Source of the DNA: Paenibacillus allorhizosphaerae
GTDB taxonomy: Bacteria > Bacillota > Bacilli > Paenibacillales > NBRC-103111
Length of the DNA: 64,000 nt
Assembly: GCF_910594985.1 (NCBI RefSeq)
Contig: NZ_CAJVCE010000008.1
Location: 9,163-73,162, forward strand
Reading direction: 5' to 3'
Positions within the stretch are counted from its first letter, which is position 1. Every line of letters starts with the position of its first letter. Both the position numbers and the translations under genes were made by a program. This document shows, one piece after another, positions 42,150-51,919 of the stretch. The notes under the pieces were generated by a model, which searched no databases, was not told the DNA's origin, and saw nothing but the letters and a program-made list of their open reading frames with translations.

Positions 42150-45100
42150 ATGCGATTCGGTAAAAAATTGCTAAGCAGCCTGCTGGCGCTTGTCATGACG
42201 GCGCTGCCTGCGACCGCTACAGTTACGATGGCGGTGGAGGACAATGCGGCGAAGCTGGACATGAAGAACGACTTCGTTTCCGTTTCCGTGCACAAGAACA
42301 CCGGACGTTTCAGCGTCCGCACGGTGGGCGGGTCACCGCTAAAGGAAGGCGATAACGACAAGGCATTATTGTTTGTGCATCGCGTGCCGGAAACGTCCTT
42401 TACGACCTTTCGGATTAACGGCAAAGATTATATTTACGGCAATCATTACGGAATTCTGCAATCCGACGGCAAGTTTACTTATAACCCGGCCGTGCAAGGG
42501 CTGACCAGCGAGTCGGAGTGGAGCATCGAAGGGCTGAAGATCAAACAGACGCTGGTGCTGCTCGAGGACAAGGCCAATCCGAACGTCGGCAACGTGAAAG
42601 TTACATACACCGTCCGCAACGGCACAACGGAAGACAAGCAGGTCGGCTCGCGGATTTTGCTCGATACGATGCTGGGGGCGGAAGATGCCTCCCCGGTTTC
42701 GGTTTCCGGCAGCAGCACGTTCATCCGCAAGGAAACCGAGCTGAAACAGGCTCCTGTTTACTGGAAGGCCGTCGATGATCCGCTAGCCCCGAGGGTGACC
42801 TCCTACGGTCTCTTGAACGGCTGGGGCAATACGAGCCCGGACCGGATGATTTTCGCCCACTGGAACGGCATTTCCGAGACGAAGTGGGATTACGCCGTCC
42901 ATCCGGAGCTGGATTTCACAAGCAAGCAAAACCCGTATGGGGCGGCGGACAGCGCCGTAGCGCTGTACTGGGATCCGGCGACGCTGCGCGCAGGGGAAGA
43001 GCAGGTGTACGAAACGTATTACGGCCTGGGCAGCTTTTACACGACGTTGTCCAAGGCGAATTATAACCTGCAGCTGTTCTCGCCGGAAAAGCTGACGCTG
43101 AATAGCGGCAAGGACGGCTATAACGAGCAGCAGTTCGCCATTGAAGTCGAGCTGGACAATACCGTCGATAAAGCTTCGCCGCTTGCGAACGTAACGGCTT
43201 CGCTGAATTTGCCGGAGGAGCTGGAGCTGGTGCCCGGGGACAAAGCGGTCAAATCGCTGGCCGGCGTCGCCGTGAACGAGGCGAAGTCGCTGAAGTGGAT
43301 GGTGAAGGCCAAACCGCAGGCGAACTATAGGGCGGTGCGCTATCAAGTGGCCGTTCAGGCTGAAGGGCAGGACGAGATCGTACGGACGAATTACATCATA
43401 CTCCCTGCATTGACCGGTCGGCCGCCGGATATTCAAGTGTACGACGTATTCCCGCGGAAGCTGTTCTCTGCCGATATGGAGAAGTCCATCGCCCTGAAGG
43501 GCAAAGGCTTTGACGTGCTGAAGGGCTCGACGTCCTGGGGCGCGCAGCTCATCCGCGAGGGCGACGGACAGTCGTTCTCGATCTCGCTCTCCGACGTGAC
43601 GGTCCTTTATGACGGCATCATGACCATTCGTCTGGACGATGCCCTATTCACCGGCAAAGATGCGCGCAACGGGATGTATAAGCTTCGTATCAACACGGCT
43701 TACGGGGCGTATGAGCAGCGTATCGAGCTAACGCCCGAGGTGCAGTACAAGTCCCGCAGCTACGGCATACTGCTTGTTGTCGGCACGAAGAACAGCTACG
43801 ATATCGTGCCGGTGGACAGCGAGGCGAAGCTGACGGAGCTCAAAGGCCAATACGCCGCGGCGGGCAAACGGATACTGCTTGAGCTGCGGGGGAATGTGAA
43901 GGAAGTGCCCGACGCCGCAGGCAGCTTCTATGAGCTGGAAAGCGGCGGGACGATCAATTCCGTAATTCGCTTCGATACGAACAGGGACGTTTGGGAAGCG
44001 TACCGGACGCAGTCCACGACGATGCGGATTCAGAAGCAGAAGCAGGATGCGCAGCATGGCGGCGACTACATTGAAATGGCGGGAATCGGCATTTTGTCCA
44101 TTCCGAACTTTCCGTTTATGTCCGGCGAGTTCCGGATCGAGCTGGAGGACGGCAAGGCGTACTCGCTGAGCGCAGATCCGCAGGCCGGAGAAGAGCCGAT
44201 CGAAATCGGGTGGGCCGTCCAATCCGGCAAATATGCGGTCCAGCAAATGGATTTCTTCCCGGTGAAAATCAAAAACGCCGTGGTCGGCGAGCAGTCAGTT
44301 ACCTTCGGCGGCTCGCTGGCGCTGAACTTCGGGGCACTGCATAAAGTCGGCCGGATCGGCCCAGGAATCGGAGAAGAAGAGGAAATGGGATTTGACGGAG
44401 ACGGCGTATCGGTACGGATTGACGTCGACGAGGCTCGTTACGGCATCCGCCAGGCAAACGATCGGACGGGAGCGAAGGGCACTTTCGGGCTGCTGGGACT
44501 CCGTGCGGAAGGCGAAGCGGGCTTCCCGGAAGACCTGATCCCGGGGATCGATCTTGGCGCATCAGGGCGGGTTGCGATCGATACGATCGACCGGAAATAC
44601 GAGGTGGAAGCGAATGTCAAGTTTCAGGTGCTCGAATTGGGCGGCTTGTTCACCCTGCGGTTCACGGAAGGACATATTCCGATCCCCGACAACTTCCTGT
44701 TTGTCATCGGCGGGGACCCGGGCATTCCGATTATTCCGACGACACCGGTTGCGTATATTACAAAGGGCGGCGGAGGGTTTAAAAACTTGTACGATACGCT
44801 GCTCGGCAATTTCGAGGTGCTGCCTCCTTTAAAGCTGGTCATGATCGGCGGCATTGATATTGCGAAGGTCGTCAAAGCGGATAATGCGACGCTCGAACTG
44901 TCGATGCGGGGTGTTGAATTTTCGACGGAGCTGGAAATCGCCCGTTTGAAAATTCTTAAAGAAGTATATGGCCATATGCTGCTGATGGACTCTTTACGGA
45001 AGCTGGGGTTATCGGTCAAAATCGGAGCGAAGCTGGAAATTTTCGACATTGTTACCGGGGAAGTATACGCGAGCTTTGGTTACGATTCGTCCAAGCAAGG

Positions 45101-48100
45101 ATTTTTCGGTCCGATTACGCTGGCCGGCGGCGGCAAGGTGTCGGTTCACGTACCGAAGGCGATCCCGATTATCGGGGGAGCCGAGCTCGGCAGCGCGGAA
45201 GCGGAGCTGAGCACCGAGCAGGCCTATTTCTCGGCAAAGCTGCTCGACATCCCCGTTTCGCTTACTTACCGGTGGGGTGATTCGGCACCGAAGCTGGCAT
45301 CCCTGGGGATGGACCCCCGGACGATCGGGAGGCTCGAGCAAGGTGTGGCCAGCAAAACGTTCTATAACGAGGAAACCGGCGCGGTGGAAGGAACGATGCA
45401 GTTCGGTACGAATATTCGCAAGGCAGGCCGTTCGGATGACAAGCTCGCGGCGCTGCAGCCGATGAGCCCGACGGTTACCGCGACCGCCGACGGACTGGAG
45501 CACCGGATCCGGATTGCGAATCAGGAATACGCCTTCCTGGAGTTTGCCTTCAGCGGAGCCGTTCCTAAGCTGCAGGTGTACCGACCGGACGGAAGCCTGT
45601 ATACGCTCAAGGAAAATGTAAACTACCGTATTCAGGAAATTCCGGCTGAGGAAAGCGAGTCCGGCAAGCTGGAGCAGCGCATGTATGTATCACTCGTGAA
45701 GCCTCAGAGCGGCGAATGGAAAGTGGCTTCCGATAAGCCGGTGCAATCGGCGCTGTACGAGGTCACGGCACCGCCGGTGCTGACGGGTGTGCAGGTGAAG
45801 CAAACCGGCAGTCACAGCATTCAGGTGAATTGGCAAGGCGAGCATGTTACCGATGAAAAGGTAGCGCTCTATATAACGGAAAATGCGGGCAATGATGCAG
45901 GACGTCTGCTCAAGGACGACATTGCCGCAGGCAACGGCATGGCCGAATATACACTGCCGGCTTCGATGGCTTCCGGAACGTATTACGTGAAGGCCGTCTT
46001 GTATAAGGACGGAACAAGTTACAGCAGCAAAACCGCCGAAGAGCCGGTCACTGTCGTGAATCCGTACCAGCCTTCGGCGCCGTCCGATATCCGGGTGGGG
46101 CCTGCGGGCAACGGCCTGCTGCAGGTGGACTGGAGCATGAAGGAAACGGCCGACGGCTATTACCTTCAGGTGCTGGATGAGGCGAATCAGCCGATCAAGG
46201 AAGCCGGCGTCATCGAGGTAAAGGGGGACCGGCGCCAAGCGGTCATCGGCGGGTCGCTGCAGGGGGAGAACGGGAGCCCGATCGGCATCAAGCCCGGGCA
46301 AACGTACAAAGTATCGGTCACTGCGTACAAGAACGCGGAGGAAGTGCAAAACTTCGGCTCTCCTTCGTATTCCGGAAACGTGTATGTGCCGGTACCGGCT
46401 CCGGCGAAGCTGCAGCTGCACATCGATGCGGTTGACGGCGGAATTGTTCGGGAGGCATACGACGAAACGGGGCAATTGTATTATTCGGTCAATCGGTCGC
46501 AGGCGGTTCTTCGCATGAGCTCGGATCAAAACGTAACGGCAAGCATGAAGATGAACGGCGCTTCCGTCCTGGAGGACAACCAGCGGAAGACAGTCTGGCA
46601 GCAGCCGGTCATGTTAAAAGAAGGCTCGAACCTCGTGAATGTGCTTGCCGTTAATGAAAAGGGCGATACGTCCGTAGCCGGGATTAAAATCGTCGCCGAT
46701 ACGGCGGCGCCCGAGCTTAAGCTGGAAAGCCCGTCCGCCGGGCAAGCGGTCGGCAATGGAGAGAGCGTCATCGTCAAAGGCGTAACGGAAGCCGGTAGCA
46801 TGATTGCGGTTAATGGAACTCCTGTAGCGGTGACAGGCCCGGGGATGTTCGAAACGTCGCTGTCGATGGCCGGGACGATGAGCAAGAAGCTGGTCGTTAC
46901 GGCGGAAGATGCGGCGGGGAACGTCACCGCGTATGAAACGAACGTCGCCAATCCGTCGATCGACGCGATAGAGAGTGTGCATATCCACCATGCTGCTGCC
47001 GGCGATGATACGGTCGGACTTCGTGGTAAGCGGCAGCTTCAGCTTGTCGGGACGGATGCGGGCGGCAAAGAGTACGTAATCGATGGCGGCAATGTGAGTT
47101 GGGACATCCTTGACGGAGACAAACTCGGAATGGTGAGCGAAACCGGACTAGTGGAAGCCGGCGAGCATGAGGGTAATATGGTCGTCAAGGCTTCCTACCG
47201 ATTGTCCGAGAAGTATGCGCTTGAGGACGCGGTTACCGTCAAGATTCGGGCAAACGGCGGGTCGGATCCCGGGCCGGGAACGAAGCCGGAAAACGAGAAT
47301 GACGACATGTACCGTCTGCCTCCCGAGAATCCGGATCCGGACCAAGGCACAGGCAGTTCCGGCGGGAACGAACCGGGGAATGGAGACGGTACGGCAAGTA
47401 ATGGCGTCGGTGGTACCGGAAATGCGCCGGCCGCGCCGGGGACAGCCGCCCCGGGGACGCCGGCTCAATCGGAATTCGAGCGTGTGATTCGAAACATTAT
47501 CGAAAACGAGAAAAATGTCGAGTTTTTAAAATCCGTCACATTATCGCCGGACGGGGACACCTTCATTTCGATCGGCGAAGACGCCGAGCTTACCGTTCCG
47601 CGGCAAACGCTTGGAAAAGCGGTCGGTCTCGGCATCGGAAGAGTGCGCGACTCGAAAGCATATGAAGACGGCGGAAAGAAAGTCGCAGGCCGTATCTATG
47701 AGTTCAAATTCAATACGCCAATGGAGCTGAACCGCCCTGCGCTGCTGCGGTTCAGGTTCAATCCGCAGCTGGTCAGCGATGCGGGCAAGCTCGCGGTGTA
47801 TTGGCGGAACGAGCGCAAAGGCCGATGGGAATATGTCGGCGGACAGCTGAATGCGGCGGAGCACACGGTAACGGCGCAGGTCCAGCATTTCAGCAAGTAC
47901 GCATTGCTGGAAAATCATGATTTCGTCCGGTTCGGCGACATGGACGGCAGATGGTCGCAGGATATCGTATACCGCCTCGCTTCCATCGGAATCGTGAACG
48001 GCAGCGGCACTGCCGGTGCCGAAGTATTCGAACCGGAACGGCACATTACAAGGCAGGAATTCATGAAGCTGATGGCCGGGTTGACTCAGACGCCGCCGGC

Positions 48101-48518
48101 GGAAAGCGACGCTGATCTAGGCCGGACGTTCGCCGATGCCGGGCAGGTGCAGCCGTGGGCGGTTCCGTACGTCAAAGCCGCGGTCAAGCGCAGCTGGGTC
48201 GGCGGGACGACGGGAGCAAGCGGCCTGAACCTTGAACCGCTGCGTTCCATCACCCGCGCCGAAGCGACGGCGATGATCGGCCGCATGCTGAGCGGAGTGA
48301 CCGGCCCGGCGCCGGGCGGAACGCTGCCGTTCGCCGATGCGGGCTCGGTACCGACATGGTCCAGAGAGCATGTCGAAGCGCTGTACGCAAACGGGATAAT
48401 TGCCGGTTATCCCGACGACACATTCCGTGCGGATGCGCCGATTACGCGGGAAGAGGCTGCCTCGATGATCGGAAAAACGCTTGATTTGTTATACAAAACC
48501 GGTAAGGAAATCCGTTAA
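42150..48518 (+). CDS. Giant SLH-anchored surface protein, 2122 aa
   Basis: The ATG at 42150 follows TAGGAG and starts a signal peptide (LLSSLLALVMTALPATATV). Residues about 30-300 form a beta-rich domain I do not recognise, and a long unassigned region follows to about 1200. Two fibronectin-III-like modules lie near 1207-1295 and 1308-1405. A further Ig-like module is near 1517-1604 (VTAEDAAGNVTAYETN), then a Big2-like module to about 1700. A Gly/Pro/Asn-rich linker spans about 1705-1775, and a domain ending QHFSKYALLE precedes three SLH modules from about 1927 (FGDMDGRWSQDIVYRLASIG, FADAGQVQPWAVPYV, FADAGSVPTWSREHV). It should be exported and bound to the secondary wall polymer. It follows the Ig-like protein by 23 nt, so the two likely form one operon and surface assembly. 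A strong terminator follows. Confidence 0.82.
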   Translation: MRFGKKLLSSLLALVMTALPATATVTMAVEDNAAKLDMKNDFVSVSVHKNTGRFSVRTVGGSPLKEGDNDKALLFVHRVPETSFTTFRINGKDYIYGNHYGILQSDGKFTYNPAVQGLTSESEWSIEGLKIKQTLVLLEDKANPNVGNVKVTYTVRNGTTEDKQVGSRILLDTMLGAEDASPVSVSGSSTFIRKETELKQAPVYWKAVDDPLAPRVTSYGLLNGWGNTSPDRMIFAHWNGISETKWDYAVHPELDFTSKQNPYGAADSAVALYWDPATLRAGEEQVYETYYGLGSFYTTLSKANYNLQLFSPEKLTLNSGKDGYNEQQFAIEVELDNTVDKASPLANVTASLNLPEELELVPGDKAVKSLAGVAVNEAKSLKWMVKAKPQANYRAVRYQVAVQAEGQDEIVRTNYIILPALTGRPPDIQVYDVFPRKLFSADMEKSIALKGKGFDVLKGSTSWGAQLIREGDGQSFSISLSDVTVLYDGIMTIRLDDALFTGKDARNGMYKLRINTAYGAYEQRIELTPEVQYKSRSYGILLVVGTKNSYDIVPVDSEAKLTELKGQYAAAGKRILLELRGNVKEVPDAAGSFYELESGGTINSVIRFDTNRDVWEAYRTQSTTMRIQKQKQDAQHGGDYIEMAGIGILSIPNFPFMSGEFRIELEDGKAYSLSADPQAGEEPIEIGWAVQSGKYAVQQMDFFPVKIKNAVVGEQSVTFGGSLALNFGALHKVGRIGPGIGEEEEMGFDGDGVSVRIDVDEARYGIRQANDRTGAKGTFGLLGLRAEGEAGFPEDLIPGIDLGASGRVAIDTIDRKYEVEANVKFQVLELGGLFTLRFTEGHIPIPDNFLFVIGGDPGIPIIPTTPVAYITKGGGGFKNLYDTLLGNFEVLPPLKLVMIGGIDIAKVVKADNATLELSMRGVEFSTELEIARLKILKEVYGHMLLMDSLRKLGLSVKIGAKLEIFDIVTGEVYASFGYDSSKQGFFGPITLAGGGKVSVHVPKAIPIIGGAELGSAEAELSTEQAYFSAKLLDIPVSLTYRWGDSAPKLASLGMDPRTIGRLEQGVASKTFYNEETGAVEGTMQFGTNIRKAGRSDDKLAALQPMSPTVTATADGLEHRIRIANQEYAFLEFAFSGAVPKLQVYRPDGSLYTLKENVNYRIQEIPAEESESGKLEQRMYVSLVKPQSGEWKVASDKPVQSALYEVTAPPVLTGVQVKQTGSHSIQVNWQGEHVTDEKVALYITENAGNDAGRLLKDDIAAGNGMAEYTLPASMASGTYYVKAVLYKDGTSYSSKTAEEPVTVVNPYQPSAPSDIRVGPAGNGLLQVDWSMKETADGYYLQVLDEANQPIKEAGVIEVKGDRRQAVIGGSLQGENGSPIGIKPGQTYKVSVTAYKNAEEVQNFGSPSYSGNVYVPVPAPAKLQLHIDAVDGGIVREAYDETGQLYYSVNRSQAVLRMSSDQNVTASMKMNGASVLEDNQRKTVWQQPVMLKEGSNLVNVLAVNEKGDTSVAGIKIVADTAAPELKLESPSAGQAVGNGESVIVKGVTEAGSMIAVNGTPVAVTGPGMFETSLSMAGTMSKKLVVTAEDAAGNVTAYETNVANPSIDAIESVHIHHAAAGDDTVGLRGKRQLQLVGTDAGGKEYVIDGGNVSWDILDGDKLGMVSETGLVEAGEHEGNMVVKASYRLSEKYALEDAVTVKIRANGGSDPGPGTKPENENDDMYRLPPENPDPDQGTGSSGGNEPGNGDGTASNGVGGTGNAPAAPGTAAPGTPAQSEFERVIRNIIENEKNVEFLKSVTLSPDGDTFISIGEDAELTVPRQTLGKAVGLGIGRVRDSKAYEDGGKKVAGRIYEFKFNTPMELNRPALLRFRFNPQLVSDAGKLAVYWRNERKGRWEYVGGQLNAAEHTVTAQVQHFSKYALLENHDFVRFGDMDGRWSQDIVYRLASIGIVNGSGTAGAEVFEPERHITRQEFMKLMAGLTQTPPAESDADLGRTFADAGQVQPWAVPYVKAAVKRSWVGGTTGASGLNLEPLRSITRAEATAMIGRMLSGVTGPAPGGTLPFADAGSVPTWSREHVEALYANGIIAGYPDDTFRADAPITREEAASMIGKTLDLLYKTGKEIR

Positions 48519-48540
48519 ATGCGGGTGGGAGATTCTGCAG

Positions 48541-48567
48541 CCGCGGCGCGAGCCGCGGCTTTTTTTG
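48541..48567 (+). terminator. Strong rho-independent terminator
   Basis: GCCGCGGC (48541-48548) pairs with GCCGCGGC (48553-48560) around GCGA, followed by seven T residues, 23 nt after the SLH gene. Confidence 0.9.
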
Positions 48568-48968
48568 TACGAACGGAAGGACTATCGTTCCGTGTGTAGA
48601 AGCTAGAACATAGTGCGCTCGGAACAGTAACGGGTTCTGCTTGCCGTGCAGTGCCGCGATGTGCGCCGATCGGTAGTTGGCCATTTGAATTTCGCGGCCG
48701 TCACAGCCGGTCCAGAGCTTTTTTTGCGTGCTGGACTCTTTGTATTTTATATGTGAATTTAGATTATGAACGGATCGCGTTGGAAGAGAGTGTGAATGCT
48801 TGGATGCTGCAATCAAATCAACAGGGCCGGAATGCCGGACAAGGCCGTCCGGAAGCTCAAGACCATAGGCGTGATCCTACCGCTCTCAGAGGACTGAATT
48901 GCCGCCGCCATGCTTCCGGTTCAGCGGACGATCGACACGGTCGAAGTCTTTCAAGCCGTCTTTGTTCC
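48568..48968. other. Intergenic region before the sensor kinase
   Basis: The region contains a small stem (GAACGGAAGG...CGTTCC) near 48571 and short open frames in all phases but no convincing gene. The kinase frame itself stays open upstream to 48651, with arginine-rich, unlikely sequence. Confidence 0.4.
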
Positions 48969-51143
48969 ATGTGCAGGAACCGTTTGCTGCTGCGGCTGTT
49001 GATGGTGATCGTCTTCTTCGCCGTTTTTTGCACGGCGGTACCCGGTCCCGGCCGCGCCGCTGCGCAGCAGCCACCGCTTCCGAACAGCCCGCCCACTGCG
49101 GAGAACGGAATCATCGATTTGGCCGGTTGGAATCTGGCGTCCGATGGGGTCGTGAAGTTGGACGGGGAGTGGGCAGTATATTGGCGGCAACTGCTTGAAC
49201 CGGGGCAATTTGCGGCGGCGGTCAAGGGGAGCTTTCCCTCTCCCGACCTGTACGGCAGAGTGCCTGCGACATGGGGGCATTACGCGCTGGGCGGTACGGC
49301 GCTGTCGGAGCACAGTTATGCCACCTACCGCTTGACGATCAAGTGGCATCCTGCCGAACTCGGCGGCATCAAGTCGTTGTACATTCCGAATGCGGCGACG
49401 GCTTATAAGCTGTGGGTGGACGGGCGTCTGCTCGAGGAGAATGGGCTGGTCGGAACGAGCCTGGAAACGATGGTGCCCAAAAACTATGCCAAGGTCGTCG
49501 ATTTCGTTCCGGCGTCGGCGCAAACCGAGCTCGTCATTCAGGTTTCGAACTTTGTGCAGCGCAAGGGCGGTCTGTGGGACCATATCACGCTTGGCACGAA
49601 CGATCAGATCGATGCGCTGCGCGAGAATCGGATGGTGCTTCAGCTGTCGATCGCTTCCTGCCTGTCGGTGATGGGGATCTACCACATTCTGCTTTATACC
49701 TTGCTTCGCCGAAACAAAGTTACCCTTTATTTCGGAAGCATCTGTATCGCGATCGGACTGCGGACGCTTGTCGTCGGGGAAACGCTGCTGGTCCGCTTTA
49801 TTCCGTCTATGCCTTGGGAAGCGGCGGTTAAACTGGAATACCTCGGTTTCATAACCGGCGTCCCGTTGATGGTTGCCTTCGTCCATTCGCTGTATCCTAG
49901 AGAACTCGCGGCCGGTTACCGCAATGTATCAATATGGATCGGCGCAGTCTGCAGCGCGCTCGTTGTAGCGGTGCCGGCGCGGATTTATACGTATATCATG
50001 CTGCCTTACCAGATTTTTGTTTTGATTAGCTTTTCGTACGTTGTATTCGCCGGTTGCTTGGCGGTACGTCATAAGCGGAGCGGAGCGAGGCTGAACGGAT
50101 TTGCGCTGCTGTGTCTCTTGCTGGCGGGGGTTAACGACACGCTTTACTATAACCATCTGATTTCGACCGGCGACATGTTTCCGTTCGGCATGCTGGTCGC
50201 GCTGCTCGTTCAGGCGTATATGCTGTCGGTCCGGTTTACCCAATCGTTTGCGCAGGTGGAACGGCTTTCCGAGCAGCTGGCAGCATTAAACGAGTCTTTG
50301 GAACAAAAAATTTACGAACGCACCGCCAAGCTACAAAAAGCGAACGACGAGCTCGTGCAAATGGAGAAGTCCCGCCGCAAGCTGCTGTCGCACATTTCGC
50401 ATGAGCTGGGGACGCCGCTTACATCGATCCAGGGCTTTGTCAAAGGGATGCTGGACGGCGTATTCCCGCCCTCCGCGACGTACTTGCAGCGGGTGTTCGA
50501 GAAGACGCGTCTGCTGGACCGGATTATTGGCGATCTTCATGATTTGTCGCGGCTGGAGTCCAGGCAATTCAAATTCTCGTTCCGCTCCATCGAAGTGCTG
50601 CCGTTCATTCGTCTGCTGTACGACAAGTATGAGCTGGATGTGGTCAAAAGCGGGCTTCTCTTCGAACGAGCCGAGCCGGAGTCGCAGAACGGCGAATGGG
50701 TTGCAGTCATTGACGCCGATCCGATTCGGATCGAGCAGGTCATCGCCAATCTGCTGTTTAATGCCTGCAAGTTTACGCCGGAAGGCGGGACGATCAAGAT
50801 CGAAACCGTATATGTGAAGGATGGGCGGACGGTGCGTTGGGTCACGGGCTCCAAGGCATCCTTGCCGAGCCATGTCACGATCATCGTATCGGATACGGGA
50901 ATTGGCATAGCCGAAGCGGACTTGCCGCACGTATTCGATCGATTTTTTAAAGGAAACCGTCCGGAAGCGTCGGAAGAGCATGGTGTTGGCCTCGGACTGG
51001 CGATTGCCAAGGAGATTGTCGCCTGCCATCATGGCGAAATCGGAGTAAGCAGCGCTTACGAGCAGGGAAGCCGATTTTATTTTACGCTGCCGGTGAAGTG
51101 GGTGGCCAAGACACGATGGAGAGAGGACGATGCGGTCGTATGA
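48969..51143 (+). CDS. 7TMR-DISM-type sensor histidine kinase, 724 aa
   Basis: A signal segment (LLLRLLMVIVFFAVFCTAV) precedes an extracellular 7TMR-DISMED-like domain (LDGEWAVYWRQLLEPGQF with later YATYRLTIKW), then seven membrane helices (7TMR-DISM_7TM), a coiled coil (RLSEQLAALNESLEQKIYER) and HisKA with phospho-acceptor His478 (SHISHELGTPLTSIQGF). The HATPase domain carries NLLFNACKFTPEGG, SDTGIGIAEADLPHVFDRFF and HGVGLGLAIAKE. The extracellular domain probably binds carbohydrate. The ATG at 48969 is favoured by the signal peptide, but no good ribosome site precedes it, so the start is uncertain. The stop overlaps the response regulator start. The pair may control the giant surface-protein operon upstream. 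Confidence 0.85.
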   Translation: MCRNRLLLRLLMVIVFFAVFCTAVPGPGRAAAQQPPLPNSPPTAENGIIDLAGWNLASDGVVKLDGEWAVYWRQLLEPGQFAAAVKGSFPSPDLYGRVPATWGHYALGGTALSEHSYATYRLTIKWHPAELGGIKSLYIPNAATAYKLWVDGRLLEENGLVGTSLETMVPKNYAKVVDFVPASAQTELVIQVSNFVQRKGGLWDHITLGTNDQIDALRENRMVLQLSIASCLSVMGIYHILLYTLLRRNKVTLYFGSICIAIGLRTLVVGETLLVRFIPSMPWEAAVKLEYLGFITGVPLMVAFVHSLYPRELAAGYRNVSIWIGAVCSALVVAVPARIYTYIMLPYQIFVLISFSYVVFAGCLAVRHKRSGARLNGFALLCLLLAGVNDTLYYNHLISTGDMFPFGMLVALLVQAYMLSVRFTQSFAQVERLSEQLAALNESLEQKIYERTAKLQKANDELVQMEKSRRKLLSHISHELGTPLTSIQGFVKGMLDGVFPPSATYLQRVFEKTRLLDRIIGDLHDLSRLESRQFKFSFRSIEVLPFIRLLYDKYELDVVKSGLLFERAEPESQNGEWVAVIDADPIRIEQVIANLLFNACKFTPEGGTIKIETVYVKDGRTVRWVTGSKASLPSHVTIIVSDTGIGIAEADLPHVFDRFFKGNRPEASEEHGVGLGLAIAKEIVACHHGEIGVSSAYEQGSRFYFTLPVKWVAKTRWREDDAVV

Positions 51144-51826
51144 ACGGCGGAAATATACTGGTAGTAGAAGATGAGGCGGACATCCGGGAAGTGATTACGG
51201 CCTATCTGGAAAAAGAAGGATTCCGTATACGGACGGCGGGAAATACGAGGGCGGCAATGGAAGCTTTTCGGCAGGAGCAGCCGGATTTGGCGATTCTCGA
51301 CATTATTTTGCCGGACGGAACGGGGACGGATTTATGCCGGCAAATGCGGGAAATGTCAGAGCTCCCCATCTTGTTCGTTACGTGCAAGAGAGACTCGGAA
51401 GATGTGCTGAACGGCTTCAATCTGGGGGCCGACGACTATGTGACGAAGCCGTTTGACCCGGCCATCCTCGTTGCCCGCGTGAACGCGCAGCTGCGCCGGA
51501 ACCGTCAGCGGCAGGGGCGCGTCGGTTGGAGACACAAGCGGCTGGAGGTCGATTTTGCCAGAGCGGAGCTGCTTGTGGACGGGGAGCCGGTGGCGCTGTT
51601 TGCCAAAGAGCGGCAGCTGCTTCATTTTTTCATTGAGCATCCGAACCAGGTGTTCAGTGTCAATCATCTGTTTGAACGGATATGGGGCTGGGACAGCGGC
51701 AGCGATGAACGAACCGTGATGGTCCACGTCAGCAATTTGCGTAAAAAAATCGAGGAGGACCCGGCCAACCCGCGCTATTTGCAGACGGTAAGGGGCTTCG
51801 GGTACCGCTTTTCGCTCGTGGAGTAG
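51140..51826 (+). CDS. OmpR/PhoB-type response regulator, 228 aa
   Basis: The receiver domain has VVEDEADIRE, phospho-acceptor Asp54 (LAILDIILPDG) and the conserved lysine in VTKPFDP. The C-terminal winged helix (FAKERQLLHFFIEHPNQVFS, then DERTVMVHVSNLRKKIEEDP) is of the OmpR type. The ATG at 51140 overlaps the kinase stop codon (ATGA), giving tight coupling; longer upstream starts inside the kinase are unlikely. It is expected to be phosphorylated by the adjacent kinase and to regulate transcription. Confidence 0.9.
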   Translation: MNGGNILVVEDEADIREVITAYLEKEGFRIRTAGNTRAAMEAFRQEQPDLAILDIILPDGTGTDLCRQMREMSELPILFVTCKRDSEDVLNGFNLGADDYVTKPFDPAILVARVNAQLRRNRQRQGRVGWRHKRLEVDFARAELLVDGEPVALFAKERQLLHFFIEHPNQVFSVNHLFERIWGWDSGSDERTVMVHVSNLRKKIEEDPANPRYLQTVRGFGYRFSLVE

Positions 51827-51919
51827 GTAGAACCGAAGTTTTGAATAAACAGTCCCCGCCTTGTAAATTCACAGGCTTCAGTTAAGATGGGAAGTATATT
51901 AGTCGACCGCGGAGGGTTT

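Noticed and set aside
48951..49886. 311-aa antisense frame over the sensor kinase
   Set aside because: No motif or ribosome site, and the kinase frame has all expected domains.
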